A DNA stretch of 48,466 nucleotides, from NCBI GenBank assembly GCA_028280635.1, contig JANQLM010000049.1:1-48466 (forward strand), written 5' to 3'. This stretch comes from Halieaceae bacterium (lineage in GTDB: Bacteria; Pseudomonadota; Gammaproteobacteria; Pseudomonadales; Halieaceae). The notes beneath the pieces are model-generated. The model was given only the letters and a program-made list of their open reading frames with translations, made no database searches and was not told the origin of the DNA. Position 1 is the first letter of the stretch; the number at the start of each line of letters is the position of its first letter. Below are positions 16,070 through 23,643 of this stretch, piece after piece. The position numbers and the translations under genes were made by a program.

Positions 16070-17506
16070 CTAGGCCACAACTTCCGATGCGGCCTGTTCC
16101 GGCCGACGGTCGACCAGCGCCTGGCGAACCAGCGGCGCGGTGACCAGTATGGTGACCAGCAGCAGCCCCACCTCAATGCCATAGACCGCCAGGTAGCCGG
16201 TAGCGCTGGCGGAACCCGCTGCCAGCGGACTGACGGCCGCTTCCACGGCATTGACAATATCGCGTATCGCGCCGCTCAGGCCCATACCGACACCGGCTGC
16301 TGTGGCCTGCACCGCACCCCAGGCACCCAGCGCCAGCCCCACCTGCGCGCGCGGCGCGAGGTTCATGGTAGCGGTGAGCGTGCCGTGCCCGAACAGGGCG
16401 CCGCCGAAGCCAATCAGGAAATTGCCCATCACAAACAACAGCGGTTGCTGCAACGGCGCTGCCGCGATCACCAGCAGAAATGCCGGCACACCGATGAGCG
16501 CACCGCGGCGGGCGATCACATAGGATTCAGCACCCGCGGCAATCACCTTGGAAGCCAGACCAAAGCCCAGCAAGCCACCGGCGGCAAACAGCGCGGTGAG
16601 CAAGGTCGTAGCACTGACCGTGAGATTCAGCACATGGCCGCCAAAGGGCTCCAGCAGGATATCCGCCATGCCGAAAGCCATGGTGCCGAGGCCCACAATA
16701 GCCAGGCGGCGCAGGGTGTGTTCACCCTCACAGAACTTCGCCCAGGCGTCGCGGAAAGAGGGATCCGGTCGCGACGCAACAACACCGCGCTCTGGCCGGC
16801 GCGGTTCCTGTTTCCAGACGGCGACAACATTCAGCACCAGGGTGGCGATGGCGGCGGACTGGATTACGCGCACCAGGCGCCCCGGGCTGAAGTCCACCAG
16901 CAGCGCACCGAACAACAGCGCGCTGACAATCATGCCCAGCAACAGCATAACGTACATGAGGCCCACCACCCTCGGATGGGATTCCTGCGGTGTGAGATCG
17001 GTGGCCAGGGCCAGACCGGCGGTCTGCACGGTGTGCACACCCGCCCCAACCAGCAGGAACGACACGGCGGCCGTGAACTGCCCCACCCAGGGCGCGATGT
17101 TGCCAGATTCACCCTGCTTGGCCAGTACCAGTAGCGCGAAAGGCATCAGCGCAAAGCCCGAGAACTGGGCCAGGGAGCCCTTCCAGATAAACGGTACGCG
17201 ACGCCAGCCGAGAGCACTCTGGTGATGATCCGAGCGGAACCCGATCAGGGCGCGCAAGGGCGCAAACACCAGTGGCATGGCCAGCATAATGCCCACCAGC
17301 GCGGCGGACACATTGAGTTCGACAATCATCACCCGGTTGAGTGTGCCGACCAGCAGCACCAGGGCCATACCGACCGACACCTGGAACAGGGACAGCCGGA
17401 ACAGTCTGCTCAGCGGCAAGTCCGGGGTGACAATATCGGCAAAGGGGAGAAAGCGCGGGCTCAGGGTTGCCCACGTGTGCAGTAGTTTGAGTCGCAGCCG
17501 GCTCAT
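16070..17506 (-). CDS. pucC: PucC-type light-harvesting complex assembly protein
   Basis: The 478-residue membrane protein is of the major facilitator fold with about 12 transmembrane helices. Family marks of PucC/LhaA/BCH2 are RLFRLSLFQVSVGMALVLLV near the N-terminus, GTLNRVMIVEL, PLRALIGFRSDHH, GWRRVPFIWKGSLAQF and GFGGALFGHGTLTATMNLAP. In Rhodobacter, PucC is needed to build up LH2 in the inner membrane. It follows pucA after 93 bp that contain a strong hairpin, and precedes the peptide deformylase by 4 bp. The start ATG at 17506 has only a weak ribosome-binding site. Confidence 0.93.
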   Translation of the reverse strand: MSRLRLKLLHTWATLSPRFLPFADIVTPDLPLSRLFRLSLFQVSVGMALVLLVGTLNRVMIVELNVSAALVGIMLAMPLVFAPLRALIGFRSDHHQSALGWRRVPFIWKGSLAQFSGFALMPFALLVLAKQGESGNIAPWVGQFTAAVSFLLVGAGVHTVQTAGLALATDLTPQESHPRVVGLMYVMLLLGMIVSALLFGALLVDFSPGRLVRVIQSAAIATLVLNVVAVWKQEPRRPERGVVASRPDPSFRDAWAKFCEGEHTLRRLAIVGLGTMAFGMADILLEPFGGHVLNLTVSATTLLTALFAAGGLLGFGLASKVIAAGAESYVIARRGALIGVPAFLLVIAAAPLQQPLLFVMGNFLIGFGGALFGHGTLTATMNLAPRAQVGLALGAWGAVQATAAGVGMGLSGAIRDIVNAVEAAVSPLAAGSASATGYLAVYGIEVGLLLVTILVTAPLVRQALVDRRPEQAASEVVA

Positions 17507-17540
17507 ACCCAGGTCGCCGCAGTGCAGGAAGAATAGCTCC

Positions 17541-17560
17541 GGGGCAGCGGCCGCCGCCCC
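17541..17560 (-). terminator. Hairpin between pucA and pucC
   Basis: On the minus strand GGGGCGGCGG is followed by CCGCTGCCCC, an inverted repeat with one mismatch in ten. There is no T-run after it. In known puc operons a stem-loop at this place shields the abundant pucBA mRNA from decay and limits read-through into pucC; the same role is likely here. Confidence 0.55.
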
Positions 17561-17599
17561 AAAGAACTATCCCTTATCGCGGTATCTTGTCCGCCTGGA

Positions 17600-17743
17600 T
17601 CAGCCGCCGAAGAAGGCAGGGAACCAGGTGGTGTTCTCAAGAATGGCGAAATGTACAGTGAAAGAAATAAGTGCTACACCACCCAGGAACAGCGGAATGC
17701 CGATAGTTGGGTTGACGATGCACCAGATTTTGCCGTTATTCAT
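17600..17743 (-). CDS. pucA: Light-harvesting 2 alpha polypeptide
   Basis: A 47-residue single-span antenna protein, too short for common ORF cut-offs. It begins [20 protein letters not shown], close to known LH2 alpha chains, has the bacteriochlorophyll-ligating His31 in the span (TVHFAIL) and ends [11 protein letters not shown]. Alpha positions 44 and 45, Tyr-Trp in B800-850 complexes, are Phe-Phe here. Loss of these hydrogen-bond donors is known to shift the 850-nm band to about 820 nm. The ATG at 17743 follows GCGGAGGAG. The gene begins 15 bp after the pucB stop. Confidence 0.94.
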   Translation of the reverse strand: MNNGKIWCIVNPTIGIPLFLGGVALISFTVHFAILENTTWFPAFFGG

Positions 17744-17758
17744 AGCAGTCTCCTCCGC

Positions 17759-17914
17759 TTAACCGAGCCAGGGGCTCAATGAATAGACGAGAGCGTGTGC
17801 GATCAGTGAGATCACAAAAAACACGCGCGTGCCGTCAATGATGTACTTGTGGACCTCTTCTGACTCACGAATGGTCAAGCCAGTGGGCCACACCTTTTCT
17901 GAAGTATTTTCCAC
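17759..17914 (-). CDS. pucB: Light-harvesting 2 beta polypeptide
   Basis: A 51-residue single-span antenna protein starting with GTG at 17914 behind TCGGAGGA. The order of features matches LH2 beta: KVWPTGLT at the N-terminus, [14 protein letters not shown] (His22 and Arg30 near the B800 pigment), the ligating His40 in [10 protein letters not shown], and the terminal SPWLG. It pairs with the alpha chain coded directly downstream to form the ring-shaped antenna in the inner membrane. First gene of the operon. Confidence 0.94.
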   Translation of the reverse strand: MENTSEKVWPTGLTIRESEEVHKYIIDGTRVFFVISLIAHALVYSLSPWLG

Positions 17915-17981
17915 GATTGCATCCTCCGATACCTATGGGTTGTCGCGGCTAGTCTGCGAGGCAGCTTTTCGCGTAGTTAAG

Positions 17982-18010
17982 AGCCTAAGAGGGCTCCGGG
18001 TAAATGTCAA
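17982..18010 (-). promoter_or_regulatory. Sigma70-like promoter of the puc operon
   Basis: On the minus strand TTGACA (-35, positions 18010-18005) and TAGGCT (-10, positions 17987-17982) are separated by 17 bp. The -35 matches the consensus exactly; the -10 matches in three of six bases. About 65 bp of leader would precede the pucB GTG. Confidence 0.65.
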
Positions 18011-18027
18011 GTTTTGTTGTCTTTTCA

Positions 18028-18051
18028 ATGTGTCTATTTTTGTTTACACAT
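18028..18051 (-). promoter_or_regulatory. PpsR/CrtJ-type operator upstream of puc
   Basis: ATGTGT and ACACAT face each other across exactly 12 bp, giving a perfect TGT-N12-ACA core (18031-18048). This is the binding palindrome of PpsR/CrtJ, the oxygen- and light-responsive repressor of photosynthesis genes in purple bacteria. It ends 17 bp upstream of the -35 element. No ppsR gene lies in the window. Confidence 0.65.
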
Positions 18052-18073
18052 CGGGCATAATAAAACCCTCGGA

Positions 18074-18106
18074 CCTGAAAGGCGGCAAACATTGCCGCCC
18101 GTCAGG
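18074..18106 (-). terminator. Rho-independent-like terminator after the repeat-motif gene
   Basis: A strong stem pairs GGCGGCAA (18081-18088) with TTGCCGCC (18092-18099) around a 3-base loop, extended by CCTGA and TCAGG with a small internal mismatch. On the minus strand it is followed after about 8 bases by TTTTATT. It separates the gene at 18116-18811 from the puc promoter. Confidence 0.75.
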
Positions 18107-18115
18107 TATTGAGGG

Positions 18116-18811
18116 TCAGGACGTCAGGAAATGCTTGCGTTTGGTGAGAGTCGGCATGCCGATCATGGACGAGAACGGCGTGGCGCCTTTCGTCTTGAAC
18201 GACATTCCAAAGGACCCGGTCTTACCCGCATTGCGGCTGCTCTGGGTGCCCATGCCCACCATCGAAGACAGCGGCGTGGCGTTGGCGGTCAGTGGATTGC
18301 TGCCCATCCGCAGGCCATCCGTCAGCGGCTTGAACCAACGTGAAAAGTGGCTCAAACCCTCCTGCTTGGTGCTCAGGCCCCAGAAATCGGAAAACGGCGT
18401 CTCGCTGCGCGTCAGGGTCGGCCACCCGAACAGGGAAGAGAAAGCTGCCGGGCGCTCGGTCCAGGGCACGAAGGGCTCCGGGGGCGGCATATGCGACAGC
18501 GGCAGCGGGTTGTGAGCATCGAGAATCTTCTCGGCCTTCAACATGGTGCCAAAGGGCGGCTGAACTGCCACCAGGCTATAGCCCTTGTTAACGTGGTCTG
18601 CATAGTAGCCAGCGTGCTCACCGAGAATACCACCCACCCTCAGGGCCGCTGCAGAATCGCTGGCGGGTCCGCCGCCCATTTCGCCACCGGCGGCGGCGCT
18701 CGGCGGGGTGTAGCGAGTGACACTATTTTTAGAGAAACCAGCTTCGATCAGTGCGTTGGCCGCATTCGCTGCCTGCCCTTCAGTCTGGTACATCCGCGCT
18801 TGAAACAACAT
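18116..18811 (-). CDS. Unknown protein with YflT-like N-terminus and repeated TPFSSMxGMPT motifs
   Basis: I do not recognise the whole 231-residue protein. Residues 1 to about 103 resemble the small alpha/beta domain of general stress protein 17M (YflT)-like proteins: MLFQARMYQTEGQAANAANA, LIEAGFSKNSVTRYTPP, and later GYYADHVNKGYSLVAVQP with AEKILDAHNPLPL. The C-terminal half is different: short motifs recur as AAFSSLFGWPTL (122-133), TPFSDFWGLS (138-147), TPLSSMVGMGT (179-189) and TPFSSMIGMPT (211-221), separated by polar linkers. No signal peptide or membrane span is apparent. The ATG at 18811 follows GGGAGGTG. It lies head-to-tail upstream of the puc operon but has its own terminator. Confidence 0.75.
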   Translation of the reverse strand: MLFQARMYQTEGQAANAANALIEAGFSKNSVTRYTPPSAAAGGEMGGGPASDSAAALRVGGILGEHAGYYADHVNKGYSLVAVQPPFGTMLKAEKILDAHNPLPLSHMPPPEPFVPWTERPAAFSSLFGWPTLTRSETPFSDFWGLSTKQEGLSHFSRWFKPLTDGLRMGSNPLTANATPLSSMVGMGTQSSRNAGKTGSFGMSFKTKGATPFSSMIGMPTLTKRKHFLTS

Positions 18812-18967
18812 GACACACCTCCCGTGTAGTCAGTACTCGTCCAACTTCTGTTTAGTGTACGGGCCGGTTTCACAACTGGACCTCCAAAGGCCATAAATTT
18901 TTTGAGGGTTTGCTTTCTACCCCTCTGTATCACGCGAGCGACCGGCTCAAAGGCCGGCGCAAGCTGC

Positions 18968-20236
18968 TCAGGCCGCGGCGAGCGCCTGGTCGATGTCGTC
19001 GAGAATGTCATCGATATGCTCAATGCCCACCGACAGCCGCACCATGTCCTCAGACACCCCGGCGGAGGCCAGCTCCGCCGCGTCAAGCTGCCGGTGGGTG
19101 GTGCTGGCCGGGTGACAGGCCAGGGACTTGGCGTCGCCAATGTTCACCAGGCGGAGGATAAGCTGCAGCGCATCGATAAAGCGGGCGCCCGCTTCCATTC
19201 CGCCTTCGATGCCAAAGCTGAGAATACCGGAGGCCTTGCCCCCGCAGACCTTCTCGCAAGTGCCGCGGTAGGCGCTGTCGGGCAGTGCGGCATAGTTGAC
19301 CCAGTTGACCCTGGGGTGGGCCTCGAGGTGCGCGGCCACCTTCTCCGCATTCTCGCAATGCCGCTCCATGCGCAGGGCCAGGGTCTCCAGGCCCTGCATG
19401 ATCAGGAAAGCGTTGTGAGGTGACAAGGCGGCCCCGGTGTTGCGCAGCGGCACCACCCGGCAACGGCCAATGTAGGCCGCCTCGCCCATGGCCTCGGTGT
19501 ACACCACGCCGTGATAGGAGGGGTCCGGGGTGGTCATCACTGCGAAGCGCTCGCCCTGGGTCCAGTCGAATTTGCCAGAATCCACGATGGCGCCACCAAT
19601 AGTGGTGCCGTGCCCACCGATGTACTTGGTCAGCGAATGCACCACGATATCGGCGCCGTGATCGAAGGCCCTGCACAGCAACGGCGTGGCCACCGTGTTG
19701 TCGACGATCAACGGCACGCCGGCGGCGTGGGCAATCTCCGCCCAGCGCTGGATATCGACGATATTGCCAGCCGGGTTGCCGATGGACTCACAGAACAGTG
19801 CCCGGGTGTTGCCGTCGATTGAGGCTGCGACCTTGTCGAAATCATCCGCGTCCGCAAACCGCACCTCGATACCCTGGCGCGGGAAAGTGTGGGCAAACAG
19901 GTTGTAGGTGCCGCCGTACAGTTGCGAGGTGCTGACAATATTGTTGCCGGCCTCGGTGATAGCCTCGATGGCGTAGCGAATGGCGGCCATGCCCGACGCT
20001 ACCGCCAGGGCGCCGATACCACCCTCCAACTCCGCCAGCCGCTGCTCCAGCACCGCATTGGTGGGGTTCATGATGCGGCTGTAAATATTGCCGGGCACCG
20101 CCAGATTGAACAGGTCGGCCCCGTGCTGGGTATCGTCAAAGGTGAACGACGTGGTCTGGTAGATCGGGGTAGTGGCGGCGCGACTGGTGGGATCGCCTTC
20201 ATAGCCCGCGTGCAGGGCGATGGTTTCCGGCTTCAT
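18968..20236 (-). CDS. metY: O-acetylhomoserine sulfhydrylase (aminocarboxypropyltransferase)
   Basis: The 422-residue PLP enzyme makes homocysteine from O-acetylhomoserine and sulfide in methionine synthesis. It opens with MKPETIALHAGYEGDPTSRA and TTPIYQTTSFTFDD, typical of MetY. The PLP-binding Lys is 204 in HSLTKYIGGHGT; the cofactor phosphate loop is ASGMAAI, and the C-terminal VRLSVGIEHIDDILDDIDQA is a family hallmark. The roughly 420-residue length separates it from MetB/MetC (about 390). No SAM riboswitch is visible in the 5' leader. Confidence 0.95.
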   Translation of the reverse strand: MKPETIALHAGYEGDPTSRAATTPIYQTTSFTFDDTQHGADLFNLAVPGNIYSRIMNPTNAVLEQRLAELEGGIGALAVASGMAAIRYAIEAITEAGNNIVSTSQLYGGTYNLFAHTFPRQGIEVRFADADDFDKVAASIDGNTRALFCESIGNPAGNIVDIQRWAEIAHAAGVPLIVDNTVATPLLCRAFDHGADIVVHSLTKYIGGHGTTIGGAIVDSGKFDWTQGERFAVMTTPDPSYHGVVYTEAMGEAAYIGRCRVVPLRNTGAALSPHNAFLIMQGLETLALRMERHCENAEKVAAHLEAHPRVNWVNYAALPDSAYRGTCEKVCGGKASGILSFGIEGGMEAGARFIDALQLILRLVNIGDAKSLACHPASTTHRQLDAAELASAGVSEDMVRLSVGIEHIDDILDDIDQALAAA

Positions 20237-20340
20237 GGCAAACTCCTGTGTATTGACAACTACCAGTATCCCACCAATACGGCGCCCTCGCAGCGCGATT
20301 TACGTGCATGCCTTAAATACCCTGACTCGAAAGCCCGCCT

Positions 20341-20697
20341 CTACCCGGCCGAATCATAGTAGAAGCGCTCGTGCACAATTGCGCCGTCGCGCCACTGCGC
20401 AACAACGACTTGTTCGACGTGAATGTCGTTACCCTCAACGTCGACCCAGTCCATAACATTCTCATACAGGGAAACACCATCGCCGACGCCTACTTTCCTG
20501 ACTTCGAAGCTCTTGAACTCCTTCACTGAGGCAACGAATGCCGCCTCTCTTTCCAGATTCGCGGCCAGCCCCACCGTGGCACCATAGGCGGGTTCTTCCA
20601 TTACCACATCGCCGGCATAAAACTCGTGCATCGCATCCATGATGCGACCCTGAGCCAGATACTCGAGCATCTCCTTGATCCGTACGTTCTCCGCCAT
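20341..20697 (-). CDS. SnoaL-like / NTF2-fold protein
   Basis: The 118-residue protein has a cone-shaped NTF2-like fold as judged from the helix opening KEMLEYLAQGRIMDAMHEFY, then a strand series with VVMEEPAYG, EFKSFEVRKVGVGDG, VSLYENVMDWV and the end VVAQWRDGAIVHERFYYDS. SnoaL-like proteins are polyketide cyclases, isomerases or ligand-binding proteins of unknown role. The C-terminal W-x-x-G-x-I-x-x-E-x-F-Y motif is typical. It stands alone between metY and a TonB-dependent receptor. Confidence 0.78.
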   Translation of the reverse strand: MAENVRIKEMLEYLAQGRIMDAMHEFYAGDVVMEEPAYGATVGLAANLEREAAFVASVKEFKSFEVRKVGVGDGVSLYENVMDWVDVEGNDIHVEQVVVAQWRDGAIVHERFYYDSAG

Positions 20698-20725
20698 TGC
20701 TTGCTCCTCACGGTGTATGACGCCG

Positions 20726-22969
20726 CTACCAACTATAGTTGACCTCTACGCCCAATACCCTGGGCTCTGCCGTGCGGGCGCTCTGCTCAGGATCACCCGT
20801 GATGTCATTGAAACTGACCGCGGTCACCTGGGTCGCATAGTCCTCGTCAAACACGTTGCGGCCGAACAGGTAGGCTGACCAGGTATCCGCCACATAGCCC
20901 AGCTTCAGGTTGGCCACCCAGTAGTCCTCCACAATAGTGGCGGGATCGTTACAGGGTCGGGCTGAACAGGTTTCGCGCTGGCCGACCTCGTTACCGTCCG
21001 CATCGAAGATGGGTTCGAACGCGACCCGGTTGGGATCGTTGGTTTCCGCCGAGAAAAACTCGTCAGACCAGTTCACGTCGCCGCTGATCACAAAACCGGA
21101 AGAATGTTGGTAACTAAATCCCAGCGCCAGTGTCCACTCCGGCGCATAGGGGAACTCGTTGCCCGTGTATTCGAAGGTGTCACCGTCGTATTCATCAAAC
21201 TGGGTATCCAGGTAACCGATTGCGGCGAAGGTCGTAAAACCGTCGAACCAGTTGCTGTCGATAGACAGCTCGCCACCAAACAACCGCGACTCACCGGCGT
21301 TATCCGGCACGGTATCCAGCGGCACGCCATTGGCGCGCCCGAAATCGCTGGTGCGATTGACCTGCTGGTCCTGCCAGTCGGTGTAGAACAGGTTGCCATT
21401 AACCTGGTGACGCTGGTCGAACAGCGACGCGCGCACAGACAGCTCGTAGGTCCAGGCTTCCTCGGGGTCGAACTCGTTGCGCTCGCCGCTGACGATCGCG
21501 ACCCCGACACCGCCGGCCCGGTAGGCTTTCTGAGCCGTCGCGCCGAGTATGATGTCATTAGTCAGCCGATAGCGGGCACCCAGTTTGGGCAGGAACGCGT
21601 CGTACTCAGCTTTGGTTCTGACTACTTCATCCTCTGGTAATGGGAAGGGTAATGTCACATCGGTCGTGGTGATCGTTTCGTTGCGAATATCACGCTCTTC
21701 GTCGTCGTAGCGGAAGCCGCCGATCAGTGTGAAACGGTCACTTAGGTCGTACTCCCACTCTGTGAACACCGCGCGATTCTCTTCTTCATTGCGGAAGTCG
21801 CGCTGCTGGAGGATCTGCTCAAAGGGGTCAATCCCCAATAGCGCGAGCAAGTCCGGGGGGAGACCCAAGAAGGCCACGCTGATACTGAGATTGTCGATAG
21901 ACTGATTATCGAAGTTACCCGCGTACACACCCACAATACCTCGCAGCGGGCCGCCGTTGTCATAGTTGGCGCGCAACTCGAAGGTCTGGGAATCGTCCTC
22001 CTGCTCCCGGTCGATAAAAGACAGGGGCTGCGCCGAATTGTCGATATCCTCCAGGCGCACGTAGTCATGCTCATAAAGGGTGGCGATCGCAGTCAGGCTC
22101 CAGGCATCGTTGATGCGATAGTCCGCCTGCAGTGTGTTGATCAGGTGCTCCGAGCCCTCTTCGGCTGGCCCGTCCGACAGGTTCACCCGCCGGTCCGGGA
22201 ACTGGTAAAAGTCGACCAAATCCTCGCCGCCGGTGGAGTCGGTGTAACTGATCGTATAGCGCAGTTCCAGGTCTTCACTGGCAGCCCAGCGCAGTTTGCC
22301 GCGCACATTGAGGAAATCTCGTGGATCGTAGTCCTCCCCGCGGGTGGGGTTGCGCACCCAGCCGTCAGTCTCGCGCTTGTCGACGGCAATGCGGGCCGCC
22401 AGCTTGTCATCGACGATGGGGATATTCAGGGCACCGGCCGTTTGGTAGCTGTCCAGCTCGCCATACTGGCCGCGCAGGCGGCCACCGAATTCATTGAACT
22501 CCGCGTCAGCCGTATTGATGACAATGGCACCGCCAATGGCGTTCCGGCCCTGGGTCGTGCCCTGCGGGCCGCGCAGCACTTCGACCTGCCCGATATCCCA
22601 AGTGGAGTACGGGCCAAAGAAGGTGGACTGGTTATTGGGTAGCGCGGCACCGTCAACAATTGTGTTAACCAGCAGACCGGCACCCCCGCCGAGGCGTTGA
22701 TCAACGCCGCGAATGGCAAAACCCTTCTGGCCGAAGCTGGAGCTGACATTGGGCGTGCGCAGCACTACATCATAAAGATCGATGATCGAGCGTTGCTCAA
22801 GCTCTTCGCCGGTAAACACCGCGATACTGGTGGTCGTCTCCTGCAGAGTGCGGCCGAGTTTCTCTGCGCGAACAATCACTTCTTCAAGCCGCTCTTCGCC
22901 CTGGGCGTAGCTCTGGGAAGCCATAGCCAATGGAAGCGCAGCAAGGGCAAGCAGATGCGGTTTCGACAC
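20726..22969 (-). CDS. TonB-dependent outer-membrane receptor
   Basis: The 747-residue protein has a signal peptide (cut near YAQ-GEE, residue 23), a TonB box (EEVIVRAEK), a plug domain with DLYDVVLRTPNVSSSFGQKG, FAIRGVDQRLG and IGQVEVLRGPQGTTQGRNAI, and a 22-strand barrel ending in the aromatic VNYSW. It imports a large ligand at the expense of the proton motive force through TonB-ExbBD. Its plug is of the broad type common in marine gammaproteobacteria and sphingomonads. A Fur box lies just upstream, so iron is the likely cargo metal; the chelator is unknown. Confidence 0.92.
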   Translation of the reverse strand: MSKPHLLALAALPLAMASQSYAQGEERLEEVIVRAEKLGRTLQETTTSIAVFTGEELEQRSIIDLYDVVLRTPNVSSSFGQKGFAIRGVDQRLGGGAGLLVNTIVDGAALPNNQSTFFGPYSTWDIGQVEVLRGPQGTTQGRNAIGGAIVINTADAEFNEFGGRLRGQYGELDSYQTAGALNIPIVDDKLAARIAVDKRETDGWVRNPTRGEDYDPRDFLNVRGKLRWAASEDLELRYTISYTDSTGGEDLVDFYQFPDRRVNLSDGPAEEGSEHLINTLQADYRINDAWSLTAIATLYEHDYVRLEDIDNSAQPLSFIDREQEDDSQTFELRANYDNGGPLRGIVGVYAGNFDNQSIDNLSISVAFLGLPPDLLALLGIDPFEQILQQRDFRNEEENRAVFTEWEYDLSDRFTLIGGFRYDDEERDIRNETITTTDVTLPFPLPEDEVVRTKAEYDAFLPKLGARYRLTNDIILGATAQKAYRAGGVGVAIVSGERNEFDPEEAWTYELSVRASLFDQRHQVNGNLFYTDWQDQQVNRTSDFGRANGVPLDTVPDNAGESRLFGGELSIDSNWFDGFTTFAAIGYLDTQFDEYDGDTFEYTGNEFPYAPEWTLALGFSYQHSSGFVISGDVNWSDEFFSAETNDPNRVAFEPIFDADGNEVGQRETCSARPCNDPATIVEDYWVANLKLGYVADTWSAYLFGRNVFDEDYATQVTAVSFNDITGDPEQSARTAEPRVLGVEVNYSW

Positions 22970-23002
22970 AATAGGATTCCTGATTATTTTCGAAACGCGA
23001 CT

Positions 23003-23021
23003 TTAAATGATAACCATTATC
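23003..23021. promoter_or_regulatory. Fur box between the receptor and the PepSY set 1
   Basis: The 19 bases match the E. coli consensus GATAATGATAATCATTATC at 15 positions. The site lies 34 bp upstream of the minus-strand receptor start and 60 bp upstream of the plus-strand DUF3325-like gene, so it can control both. Confidence 0.85.
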
Positions 23022-23080
23022 ATTTGCAATAATAGGGCCAGCGTGATGTAATTTTTTGCGTCTCGAAGCAACCACATCTC

Positions 23081-23392
23081 ATGCTGTTTGTGTTCTCACT
23101 GGCCTACCTCGCCGCCTTTGCCCTGTATCAGGGCAACGCAGGCCGTTGTGCAGTGCCCGACGCGCCCGCCAGGCTGATATTCGCACTGCGTCTGGCTGGC
23201 TACGCGCTGCTGGCTTTACTCGCTGTGATGTCCGTTATCACCTGGGGCGGCGAGCGCGGTATCCCCAGCGCGTTGGTCGCCCTGTGCCTGGCCGCCCCTT
23301 TGAGCTTGTTGCTGGCGTCACGATGGCCGCAGGCGCACCTTGTCAGCGCACCACTGGCTCTCCTGGCAGCAGTCATGGGCCTGACGTTATGA
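23081..23392 (+). CDS. DUF3325-like small membrane protein (PepSY set 1)
   Basis: The 103-residue product is almost entirely hydrophobic with three to four membrane spans (LFVFSLAYLAAFALYQ; LIFALRLAGYALLALLAVMS; then two more). Position and composition match DUF3325-like proteins, which accompany PepSY membrane proteins and TonB-dependent receptors in iron-uptake clusters. The function is unknown. It overlaps the next gene by 4 bp (ATGA). Confidence 0.72.
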   Translation: MLFVFSLAYLAAFALYQGNAGRCAVPDAPARLIFALRLAGYALLALLAVMSVITWGGERGIPSALVALCLAAPLSLLLASRWPQAHLVSAPLALLAAVMGLTL

Positions 23393-23643
23393 GTATGCGG
23401 GGGCTGTCCATGAGTGTTCTCGCCTTTCTTTTCACCTCGTTTTTTAGCGCGGCGATTATCGTCATTGGTCCCGGTGACTTTGCGAACCGCACCCTGTGCA
23501 CAATACTTCTCAGCCCATTTGTCTGGGGCCTGGCGATGTTCTACTGCTACTGGGATGAACTTGCCTGGCGACCGACGGCAGCGCTCAGTGCGGTGACTGC
23601 CGCCTGCGCTGTCGTCGTCTTCATGTTCGAGGTGCGCCTCTAA
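23389..23643 (+). CDS. DUF3649-like small membrane protein (PepSY set 1)
   Basis: The 84-residue product (MSMRGLSMSVLAFLFTSFFS) has about three membrane spans. The middle reads TILLSPFVWGLAMFYCYW followed by DELAW, which fits the DUF3649 pattern of a short conserved helix pair next to PepSY proteins. It overlaps both neighbours by 4 bp and 1 bp, so the three genes are translated as one unit. A second ATG at residue 8 is a possible start. Confidence 0.68.
   Translation: MSMRGLSMSVLAFLFTSFFSAAIIVIGPGDFANRTLCTILLSPFVWGLAMFYCYWDELAWRPTAALSAVTAACAVVVFMFEVRL

Noticed and set aside
18856-18874. TGT and ACA half-sites upstream of the repeat-motif gene that look like a second PpsR site
   Set aside because: The spacer is 13 bp, not the 12 bp of PpsR/CrtJ targets, and the flanks are GC-rich.
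20237-20340. Possible SAM riboswitch in the metY leader
   Set aside because: I could not find paired stems or the conserved core of any SAM riboswitch class, and there is no attenuator hairpin before the start codon.
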